DNA from: an uncultured Clostridia bacterium
Lineage (GTDB): Bacteria > Bacillota > Clostridia > Christensenellales > Borkfalkiaceae
Reading direction: 5' to 3'
Length of the DNA stretch: 63,348 bases
Assembly: GCA_947626935.1 (NCBI GenBank)
Contig: CANQUD010000006.1
Coordinates: 1-63,348, forward strand
The position numbers were made by a program, and so were the translations under genes. Of this stretch, positions 1-9,400 are shown piece by piece. Each line of letters opens with the position of its first letter. The first letter of the stretch is position 1. The notes under the pieces were generated by a model. The model was given only the letters and a program-made list of their open reading frames with translations. It was not told where the DNA came from and did no database searches.

Positions 1-315
1 CCGCAAAGCCCGTCGCGCCTGCCAGCGCTCCTGTCGCGGCGCAGCTCACAGCCCACTGGGCTGTTGAGCAGAATTGCACCGCTCCACCCTCCCATGGAGG
101 GGGGAGTCCTTGCTGCCCCTGTAGGGGAAGTCCCCGAGCTTGCGAGGGGAAAGGGGTTAAACCCCTCTGTCTCGGCTACGCCTCGACATCTCCCCTATGA
201 GGGGCGACGAGAGGAATGCGGTGACCCACACCCTGTCGCGGCGCAGCTCACAGCCCACTGAGCTGTTGAGCAGAATTGCACCGCTCCACCCTCCCATGGA
301 GGGGGTAGGCGAAGG
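1..315. repeat. Intergenic mosaic of repeat modules A and C
   Basis: No credible gene. Positions 1-99 are the right part of module A, cut by the window edge; it carries the 17-base palindrome ACAGCCCACTGGGCTGT. Positions 106-235 are module C, with the alternating AGGGGAAG / CCCCT blocks that end in GCGGTGACCCACACCC. Positions 236-307 repeat the module A core with one changed base in the palindrome. The same modules recur at about ten other places in the window. Confidence 0.8.
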
Positions 316-1179
316 TCAGAGGCGGACGACGTGGGTGGAGACCGTTTCGCGCTTGACTGCCTTGGAATAGCAGTCCAAAACGGCGTCTATGCGGGCTTCT
401 GTCACCGAGGGTACCAAAATTTTTGCTCTGTCGGAAAGTTCGGGCAAATTCATCAGACTCTCGTTGACCGTCACGATGTTCCCCTTCGGCACATTCGCAA
501 GTCCGTGATCGGACAAAAATGTCACATCGCCGCAGATGCCGCGGATCTCTTTTTTACAACTTTCGCTGTACATATCCACGAGGACGACCGAGAAATCGTT
601 CCCGAAGGCTTCCTTTCCCGCCGCCATGACCTTTTCAAAGTCCTGTAACACCTGAAAGAACAGTTCATCGTGGATGCGGGAACCGACTGCGAGCAGCGGA
701 ACAAAGTTTTCCGCCGCGATCTTACGGAAAGTCTCCTCTTCCGTCCCCGCACAGATGATGGCGTCCGCCCTGTCGATCCGCACCGCCTCGAGATAGGTCC
801 GTATCACGAGATTGAGACCGATCTTCTCGAGTCCCTTGCCGAGCATGCGGACGAACTGGAAGCTCTCCGCCTGCTGCAGGACCGTCTCGTGCTTGTCGGC
901 GAGCAAAATGACGTTGTCGCTCTTGCCCCGTGCGAAACACTGGGCGAACCGAGACGGATGATAGTCTAAAATGTTGATCGTATGCAGGACCTTTTGCAGC
1001 GTCTCTTTGCTGCATTTGTCGGTAATTCCGTTCAGAATGAAAGAGACGGTCGTGACCGAGACGCCTGCTTTTTCGGCGACACGGCGGATCGTCACTTTCC
1101 GCTCTTTTTCCGTTTCGTTCTCTGCTTCTTTTGTGACTCTCTCTATGAGTTCTTCTCTTTTTCCTGCTTTTTCTTCCAT
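316..1179 (-). CDS. LacI/GalR-family transcriptional regulator
   Basis: This is a DNA-binding repressor-type protein of 287 residues. A LacI helix-turn-helix lies at about residues 29-51 (VTIRRVAEKAGVSVTTVSF), followed by a hinge-like stretch and a periplasmic-binding-protein-like effector domain. Two things are unusual. A 28-residue charged leader precedes the HTH, and the effector domain is short for the family (usual total about 330-340). A GTG at residue 29 could be an alternative start, but the ATG at 1179 has a strong Shine-Dalgarno (GGAAGGAAGG) at good spacing. It lies downstream of a sugar-binding lipoprotein and near the amylase operon on the same strand. It is therefore the obvious candidate to bind the palindrome at 16015-16030, though that link is inferred. 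Confidence 0.9.
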   Translation of the reverse strand: MEEKAGKREELIERVTKEAENETEKERKVTIRRVAEKAGVSVTTVSFILNGITDKCSKETLQKVLHTINILDYHPSRFAQCFARGKSDNVILLADKHETVLQQAESFQFVRMLGKGLEKIGLNLVIRTYLEAVRIDRADAIICAGTEEETFRKIAAENFVPLLAVGSRIHDELFFQVLQDFEKVMAAGKEAFGNDFSVVLVDMYSESCKKEIRGICGDVTFLSDHGLANVPKGNIVTVNESLMNLPELSDRAKILVPSVTEARIDAVLDCYSKAVKRETVSTHVVRL

Positions 1180-1195
1180 GAAATGCCTTCCTTCC

Positions 1196-1219
1196 GCCGC
1201 CCGCCTCGCGGCGGGCGGC
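1196..1219. other. GC-rich hairpin between two genes
   Basis: Perfect 10-bp stem GCCGCCCGCC / GGCGGGCGGC with a 4-base loop, between the solute-binding protein gene and the lacI-type gene. No T-run follows on the minus strand, so it looks more like a processing or mRNA-stability hairpin than a terminator. Confidence 0.5.
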
Positions 1220-1266
1220 TTTCAGGGGGGATAGTATCTTCCCGCAACCGCGGGAAAGGGGTAAAC

Positions 1267-2580
1267 TTACTTCGTGTCCTTGATGATGCCGACGAATTCG
1301 TCGAGGGACGCCTGAAGCGCCGCGTCGTCGCTCTTGAGCGAGCCGTTCCAGATCGAGGTCCCCATGCTTTTTGCGGCTTCCCAGTATCTTGAGATCTCGG
1401 GAATGCTCGGGACTGCCACGGAGAGGTCAAGCTGTGCCCGTATCACCTTGAAGAATGGATCGTCCTTGACCGCCGTGTTCTGCTGTGCCGCGAGGTTGGA
1501 AGGATAGTAGCCGCGGTCTTCGGCATAGCGGAGCTGGTTCTTCTCGCTCGTGATGTATGCGGCGAGACGGATCGCCGTCCCCTTGTGCTTCGACATGTTA
1601 TTGACGACATACTGCTTGCTGTTGGAGAATCCGATCAGGGGCTTCTGTTCGCCGTCGATCGTGATGGACGGAAGGGTGCGATATTTGATATTGGGGGCGT
1701 TTTTGAAGGTGTCCTGCATTTCCCATGCGCCCGAAATGCACGCGCCCAAACGGTTGTTGAGAACGGCTGTCGCAAGATTTTTCGCGTCGTCCGACTTGAA
1801 TATTCCGCCGCTCTGACGGAAGTTTTTCGCCGCATATTGCATGAATTTCAGCCCGTTTGCGTTGTTCCAGTTGCAGGCGTTGACGTCGTCGCCGTTTTTG
1901 CCGAAGAGGGTGCAGCCGACCGCGGCAAAGCCCATGTTGAGGTAGAACCCGTCGCCGATGTTGAAGCCGAACGCCGTCGCTTTCTCCTTGCTCCCGGGGA
2001 TGTTCCCCATCGGGGCGGCGAGCATGTCGTCGACGCTCCCGAGAATGCTGTCCTCGATGCTCTCGGGGAAAATATTCGTTGTGTAGTACTCGATGTAGGT
2101 GTCCATCGTCAGCGGGAAGCCGTACAGCTTTCCGTCATAAGTCGCCTGTTGGACAGTCTTGGGGTCGTTGTTCGTGCGGATATCCGTCGCGAAGGTCGCC
2201 GCGGTGCCGTCTCTGATCTCGCCGAGGAGACCCGACTTCGCCATAATGCCGATCTGGTCATGCGGAATGAGAATGACGTCCGCCGCCTTTTCGGGGTCCT
2301 TGGAGACGACGCTCTGCGCGTCCCATGCGTCTTGGATCTCAACGCGGATGGTCTCTTTGACGTCGGGGTTGGCGGTTTTGAACTCCTCTACGATCTGTTT
2401 TAAGAGGGTCTGGTCCTCTGCGCCGCCCCAAACGACGACTTCGCCCGCGTCCTGCGATCCCTCGTTCGGACCCTTGTTGGATTCGTCGGGACCGTCCGTG
2501 TTGCCGCTGTTGCAGGCGGCAAAGCCGAATACCATGCACGCGGACAGGGCAAATGTTGCGATTTTTGTAAATGTTTTCAT
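1267..2580 (-). CDS. ABC-transporter sugar-binding lipoprotein (SBP family 1)
   Basis: A 437-residue extracellular solute-binding protein of the maltose/oligosaccharide type, expected to be lipid-anchored and to deliver sugar to an ABC permease. The lipoprotein signal is clear: MKTFTK, a hydrophobic stretch, then FGFAAC with Cys23. The mature part has the family hallmarks (VVWGGAEDQTLLKQIVEEF near the N-terminus, VILIPHDQIGIMAKSGLL, and a C-terminal KSMGTSIWNGS region). The start at 2580 was chosen because the signal peptide begins there; the frame is open much further upstream, but only through repeat DNA. No permease or ATPase genes lie beside it, so its partners must be encoded elsewhere. 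The nearby amylase suggests a malto-oligosaccharide ligand (inference). Confidence 0.92.
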   Translation of the reverse strand: MKTFTKIATFALSACMVFGFAACNSGNTDGPDESNKGPNEGSQDAGEVVVWGGAEDQTLLKQIVEEFKTANPDVKETIRVEIQDAWDAQSVVSKDPEKAADVILIPHDQIGIMAKSGLLGEIRDGTAATFATDIRTNNDPKTVQQATYDGKLYGFPLTMDTYIEYYTTNIFPESIEDSILGSVDDMLAAPMGNIPGSKEKATAFGFNIGDGFYLNMGFAAVGCTLFGKNGDDVNACNWNNANGLKFMQYAAKNFRQSGGIFKSDDAKNLATAVLNNRLGACISGAWEMQDTFKNAPNIKYRTLPSITIDGEQKPLIGFSNSKQYVVNNMSKHKGTAIRLAAYITSEKNQLRYAEDRGYYPSNLAAQQNTAVKDDPFFKVIRAQLDLSVAVPSIPEISRYWEAAKSMGTSIWNGSLKSDDAALQASLDEFVGIIKDTK

Positions 2581-3496
2581 GGTTTCTCCTTGATTGAGAA
2601 TTGATTGCCCCCTTTGAAGGGGCTTCCCTTGGCGCCCCCTTGAGGGGGAGCTGCCGAGGCTGCTCTTGCCGAGGCTGAGGGGGTGTCCCGTTTTGGAATG
2701 ACACCCCTTCCGCCCCTTCGGGGCACCCTCGCACGCGGGTAGAGCCCCGCGTTTGGTCGGCATTTGCCCACGCATATGGGCAAATGCTATAAGAATTTTG
2801 CGCCAAAGATTATCAATCTTTGGCAGAATGCAAAATTCTTCCCTCAAGGGGTGGGCAAGAGAGCTGCGGTGACCCACTCCCCTACCCCTCTCCCATGGAG
2901 AGGGTATCCCTCGCTGCCCCTGTAGGGGAAGTCCCCGAGCTTGCGAGGGGAAAGGGGTTAAGTTGCGGCGGCAGGGACCGCCGCAAAGCCCGTCGCGCCT
3001 GCCAGCGCTCCTGTCGTGGCGCAGCTCACAGCCCACTGGGCTGTTGAGCAGAATTGCGCCACTCCACCCTCTGTCACTCGCGTTGCTCGTGACATCTCCC
3101 CTATGAGGGGCGACAAGTGGAATAAGGTGACCCACTCCCCTACCCCTCTCCCATGGAGAGGGTAAGAAGGGCGCCCTGCCCGTTCATGCTGAACGTACGT
3201 GAAGCATCCCATTAAACCTACGGGGTTCCGCCCGTTTGCTGGGATTCATCGCTTCGCTCTGAATGAACGGCTGCGGTGACCCACTCCCCTACCTTTGGGC
3301 GGCAGGGACCGCCGCAAAGCCCGTCGCGCCTGCCAGCGCTCCTGTCGCGGCGCAGCTCACAGCCCACTGGGCTGTTGAGCAGAATTGCGCCGCTCCACCC
3401 TCCCATGGAGAGGGTGGGTGGAAATTGTTCCCCCTTTTTCCAAAGGTGCCCCACCCCCATAAGGGGATGGGGCGTAATGGGGGGAAATATGGAGGA
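2581..3496. repeat. Long intergenic mosaic of modules D, C, A, E
   Basis: No gene is supported. In order: module D at about 2600-2866, nearly the same as 21296-21535; module C blocks at about 2906-2963 and 3071-3165; module A at 2964-3070 and 3297-3417; module E at about 3176-3275, with GTTCATGCTGAACG and CATCCCATTAAACC. Each boundary falls at a short palindrome of the type CCCATGGAGAGGG. Confidence 0.8.
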
Positions 3497-6400
3497 TCAG
3501 GTGATTGCTTCGATGTGTGCCTTCAGGTTGCTCCAACGATTCGCCGCTTGGTAAGCAGAAACACTTGCTTCGGGAACATAGATCGTGCCCTTGAAGGAGC
3601 TTGCCGTGCCGAACACACTCGTGCCGCCGAGCGTGGGCGCCTTGGTCGCCTTCACGGTGATCGATCCGTCTGCCGAGATGAGCTTGGTGCAGCTGCGGAA
3701 TGTGAAGTTGCCGATGCTCGTGCAGTTTTCGCCGATCACGACGGTTTCAAGTTTGGAGTCGCTATAGAACCCGTATTGTCCGATCGTCTTGACTGCATTG
3801 AGCGTGACGGAAGTCAAGCTTGTGCAGGAGCTGAATGCGTACTGACCAAGCGTTTCAACCTTCTCGAGCGTAAGCGTCTCAAATCCACAGCCGTAGAAGC
3901 CGCGGTCGCCGACAGTGACAAGATCGGGCGATGTCATGCTCTTAAGGTTTGTCTTGTTGTAGAACGCATACGACTTGACTTCGGTGACACCTGTAAGGTC
4001 GGCAGTCGTCCCTGTACCGATGTAGAGGTAGCAGACCTTTCCTTCGATGTCGAGGAGCATGTCATTCTTGATCTGGAATGCCGTGTGCCCCTCCGCGACC
4101 TTGATGGAGTAACCCGTGAAGTCGGAAGGAATGCTCGAGTACGATGTACCGAAGAGCAGGTAGGCGTTCGGGATCGACTTGACGGCGAGCGGGATCTCGA
4201 TGTTCTTCTTGTCGCCGCCGTAAGCCTTCAGAGAGCCGTCCGCATTGATGACCCAAGGATTCCACTTGGCGTAGAGGACGGTATCCGCTGCGATCTCGGT
4301 CTCCTCGAAGTTGAACTCCGTGCCCCAGTCGTTGTCCTCGGCGCCGTTCTTCGTCCACCAGCCCTCAAAGACCCAGTTCGTACGGGTAGGATCGGTGGGC
4401 TTTTTGGCGTGACGGTCTGCGTCGGTCGGCATGATGGTCTGCCCTGCGATCTCCTTTGCGCCGCTGTAGCCGAGGTCGAACGTCACGGCATAGCCCTTGT
4501 TCCACTTCGCATACAGCTTGACGTTTGCGGTGATGGGATCGTCGAAGGAGAACTCCGTGCCCCAGTCGTCATTCGAGCCGTCCTTGGTGAACCAGCCGAC
4601 GAACTCGGAGCCGAGAAGGTAAGGATCCTCGGGCTTTTCGACTTTCTCTCCGCCTCTGACGGGGATCCAGTCGACATCGGAGCCGCCCTTTGAATCGAAC
4701 TCGACATAGTAGCCGTCCGACCACTTTGCCCAAAGTTCGACGTCTTCCGTGAGCTTCGCGCTGAAGTTGAAGCGGGCGGAGAGAGCCGCGTCGGCGTACC
4801 AGCCTTCGAACACGTGTCCCTTCCACTTTTCGGGGATCGGGGATGCGAGCTTCTCGTTCCAGTAAGCGTTGACTTCGGGAGCTTGCGGCACGCCGTCGCC
4901 CTTGCCCATGTGCATGGTCAGGTTGACCGTAATGGGTCTATAAGCATCCGTGCTTCCGCTGCTGCCGTTGTACCAGTTCCAGCCCGTCAGGCTCGTCGCC
5001 TTATAGGCAGAGAGTGCGCTGTTGGGAACATAGACGAGGAAGGTCTTCTTCGCGTTGTCGCCGCCGAGCGGGTGGGTATTGTTGCTGCCGCCGCCCGTAA
5101 GTGTCGGGGGCTTGATCGCATAGACGGTGATCGTCTTGATGCTCTTCGCGTTGCCCGCGCTGTAGAATGCCGCGCTGCCGATCGTCGTGACGTTGGGTCC
5201 GATGACGATGTCGGTGATCTTCGTGCAGCCCTTGAAGGCATTCGCCGCAACGGTCGTCGCATTCATGAGTACGACCTTCTTGAGCGTCGTGATGTTGTTG
5301 AAGGCTGCCGTGACGGAGCCGTGGGTGTTCCAGACAACTTCCGTAAGCCCCGTGCCGCTGAAGGCATTTGCGCCGAGCGTTTCGAAATCTTCGAAAGGCT
5401 TGAAGGACGTGATGCCCGTGCAGTTCTCAAAGGCGCTCGTGCCGATCTTCGCAAGTTCCGCGGAGAATACCGGCATTTGCTTGGTAGCGTCGGTCAGTTT
5501 GCCGTAGAAGGCATAGTCTCCGATCGTCGTGACGGTGTTCCATTCGAGGTTCTCCGCCCCGCCGAGGTAGAAGTAGAGCACGGTGCCGTCGGCGTTGAGG
5601 AGTGCGTTGTTGACGATCTTGAAGTACTTGTTGAGAGGAGAGACCTTGAGTCCGACTGCGTTCTTGAGGTTGGCAGCCGTGTCGTAGATGTCGAGGATGC
5701 TCGTGATCCCCTTGACGTTTGCGGGGATTTCGATCTCGACGTCGGTCGGTCCCAAGTACTTCGTCAGCTTGCCCGTTTCGTCGACCTGCCAGAAGTTCTC
5801 GAGCCACCTTGCGTAGAGCGTCGTGCTCTCATGGATCTCCGTGCCGAAGTCGAACTTGCTGCCCCAGTTGCCGTCCTCTTTGCCGTTCTTCTCGTACCAG
5901 CCGAGGAAGAGGTATCCCGTCTTGGTGGGATCTGCCGCGGGACGGACTGCCTTGCTGCCCTCGCCGAGGGTCTGAACGGGAACATCGCTTCCGCCGTCCG
6001 TCTCAAAGGTGACGGTCAAGCCGTCCTTCCACTTTGCATAGACGGTGGTGTCCTGCGTGACGCCGACGGTGAAGTCGAACACTTCCGTGCAGTCCTCATC
6101 CTTGTACCATCCGTCGAAGAGGTGACCCGTCCATGCGGGATCGACGCCGGGCTTTGCGGCGGTCTTGCCGGGATAGAGTTGCTGTTCGTCGACCTTGCTT
6201 GCCCCTTCGCCCGTCGAGAAGGTCACCTTGACGCCCTTCGTCCACTTTGCGTAGACGGTCGTCTCCTCGGTGATGACTTCCTTGTCGAAGTCGAATACGG
6301 TCTCGCAGCCTTCGTCCTTGTACCAGCCGTCAAAGTAGTAATCTTTGAGGGTGGGATCGGTCGCGGGCTTCGTCGCGTTGGTGTTGGGACGGACGTTCTG

Positions 6401-9400
6401 CGCAGCTACCTTGCTGCCGTCGCCCGTCGAGAAGTTGACGTTGACGCCCTGCGTCCACTTCGCGTAGACGGTCGTCTCTTCGGAGACCGCCGACTTGAAG
6501 TCGAACTCGGTGCCCCACTCGTTGTCGTCGGTGCCGTTCTTCGTGTACCAGCCGTCGAAGAAGTACCCCGTCTTGGTGGGATCGGATGCGGGCTTTGTCG
6601 CGGTCGTGCCGGGACGGATGCTCTGATCCTTGATCGCCGTGCTCGTGCCGCCGTTGAGTTCGAACTTGACGTTGACGTTCTGCGTCCACTTCGCATAGAT
6701 CGTGGTGTCCGCCGTGATCGCCGTGCCGAAGTCGAAGGCTTCCTTCGCAAATTCTTCGCCCGTCTTGAGATACCAGCCGTCAAAGGAGTAACCCGTCTTG
6801 GTGGGATTTGTCGCGGGCTTTGTCGCGGTCTTGCCGGGATAGACGGTCTGCGCCGCGGTAGTCGAGCCGCCGTCGGTATCGAAGGTGACGGTCAGGTTCT
6901 TCGTCCACTTTGCAAAGATCTCGAGATCCTTGTCAAGTTCCGTCGCGAAGTCGAAGGCTTCTTCCTCGAATTCGCCCGCTTCCGTCTTGAGATACCAGCC
7001 CTCGAAGGTGTAACCCGTCTTGGTGGGAGTTCTCGTGGGTTTCGTTGCGGTGCCGCCGGGACGTACGTTCTGATTGGTGATGCCTGTGGTCGAGCCGCCG
7101 TCGGTATTGAAGGTGACGTTCAAGCCCTTCGTCCACTTTGCGTAGACGGTGGTCTCTTTCGTGACCGTCTCCTTGGTGAAGTCGTACTCCGTCTCGAATT
7201 TGTCGGTCGTGTACCAGCCGTCGAAGAAGTACCCCGTCTTGGTGGGATTGGTCGGTCTCGTCGCCTTGCCGTCCTTGAGGACGACCTGATCGGCGACGCT
7301 CGGTCCGTCTTCGCCCGTGTTGAAGTGGAAGGCAAAGCCGTCTCCCCACTTCGCCCAGAGTTCGACGTCGCCCTTGAGCGGGGACCTGAAGTTGAACTCG
7401 GTCTCGAGCGTCTCATCCGTGTACCAGCCGACGAGCGTCTTGCCGTTCCATGCGGGGACGGTCGGCTTGGTGAGCGCCGTGTTGAGGTACCCCGTGACGG
7501 AAGGAGCTTCGACCTCGCCCTCTGCTTCGCCCATATGGAGCGTGACATCGACGGTGAAGGCGACATACTGGGAAGTTTTGTACCAGTTCCAACCTGTCAG
7601 AGAAGTGGATGTGTAAGCGGACCAGGAGTTCTTGTAGACATGGACCGTGAAGTGCGGTTTCCATGTGCCGTACGATTTGTCGCCGCCGAGCGGGTGGGTG
7701 TTGCTGCTGCCGCCGCCCGTAAGCGTGGGAGGCGTCGTGGCGTACATGTTGATGTCCTTGATGGTATCTGCCTGACCTGCATCCCAGAAGGCGCTTTGAC
7801 CGATGGTCTTCATGTTTGCGCCGAGGGTGATCGTCGCGATCTTGTTGCAGCCCGCAAATGCCTCTTTCCCGATCGACGACGCGTTCATGAAGGTGATCGT
7901 CTTGAGAGTGACGATGTTCGTGAAGGTGTTCGAAGGGATCTCGCCGCTCACATTCCAGTTGATGTCGACGAGCTGCGAGCCGACAAAGGCATATTCGCCG
8001 ATCTTCAGAACATTTTCAAACGGCTTGAAGGACGTGATCGCGGTCTCTTCGAAGGCGTGTGCGCCGACCGAGGCGAGATCTGCGGAGAAGGTAAGCTCCG
8101 CATCCGTGTTGAAGTGCCCGAAGAAGGCATAGTCGCCGATGACCGTGACGGAATCCCACGTGTAGGACTCTTCCGCACCGCCGAAGAAGGCGTAGAGAAT
8201 GGTCCCGTCATAGGAGAGAAGTGCGTTGTTGACCGCCTTGAATGCGGTATTCTCGCCGTCGACTTCGATCGACGTGCAGGCGGAGTAGTTGTCCTGGGAG
8301 CCGAAGATGTCGAAGATGCTGTCAAAGGACTTGAGCGCGGCGGGGATCTTCACGGTGCCGTAAGGTCCGTAGTAGTGAAGAAGTTTGCCGTTTTCGTCGA
8401 GATCCCAGAAGTTCTCCGTCCACTTCGCATAGAGCTGCAGGTCTCCGTCGACCTTGGTGTCGAAGGTGTACTCGCTGCCCCAGTCGCCGTTCGTGCCGTC
8501 CTTCGTCCACCAGCCCGCGAACTTGTAGCCGTCGAGGGTCGGATCGTCGGGACGGACGGGAGTGCTGTCGGGAAGGACTGCCTGCGAGCCGACTTCGCTG
8601 CCCTTGCCCGCCTCGAATTTGACCGTGTAGCCCTGCGACCACTTCGCATAGAGGTGAAGATCGCCCTCGACGACGTCCTTCGAGAAGTCAAATTCCGAAG
8701 TGCAGTTCTTGTCGCGGTACCAACCGCCGAACACATAGCCGTCCCAGACGGGATCTGCGGGCTTTTCGGCGAGAGCGTCGGGAAGGACGGTCATGTCGTC
8801 GACTTGGGAAGCCTTGTCGCCCGTCGTGAAGGAGAGGGTGTAGCCGTCCGTCCAAAGGGCGTACAGCGTGACATTGGAATTGACGGGCATCGAGAAGTTA
8901 TAGGCGACGTAGACGTCTTCGTCCATCGACCAGCCGAAGAAGAAGCTGCCCTTCTTTTCGGGGGTCTCGGGAAGGACCGCCTTTTCGCCCGAGAGGACGA
9001 CCTGTTCGCCGAGCGATCTGTCGCCGTCCGTGAATTCGACCGTGTAGACGTGGGTGTTTTCGTCCCCTTCGATCTGTTCGATGTAGAGCGCCCAGATGAT
9101 CATGAACTGATCTGCATACTCATAGGGAACGTAGAGCTTGACCTGTTCGCCGAATGCTTTTTCCGCAACCGACGGGAAGGCGAGCATCTTCACGTACACG
9201 GAAGTGAGATTTTCACAGTTCTCGAATGCGCTCCTCTGGATACTTGCAAGATCTACGTTATTGAACGTCAACGACGTAAAGCCTGTTCCCTCGAAGGAGT
9301 GTTCCGTGATGGCTGTGAGCGACCGGAAGGGGGTGAAGTCGGTGAGGGCGTTGCAGCCGTAGAAGGCGTATTTGCCGACCGTCTCGAGCTGCCCGAATAC

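Noticed and set aside
1-261. Short open frames of 60-90 codons repeated in many intergenic regions
   Set aside because: They recur wherever modules A or C occur, lack consistent ribosome-binding sites and change frame between copies, so they are by-products of GC-rich repeats.
2581-3135. N-terminal extension of the sugar-binding protein to 622 residues
   Set aside because: The extension is read through module D and A repeat DNA. A canonical lipoprotein signal starts at 2580.
5700-7400. Regular DNA repeats that might be read as a CRISPR or tandem array
   Set aside because: They are in-frame, diverged coding repeats (B-repeats of about 65-70 residues) without constant spacers.
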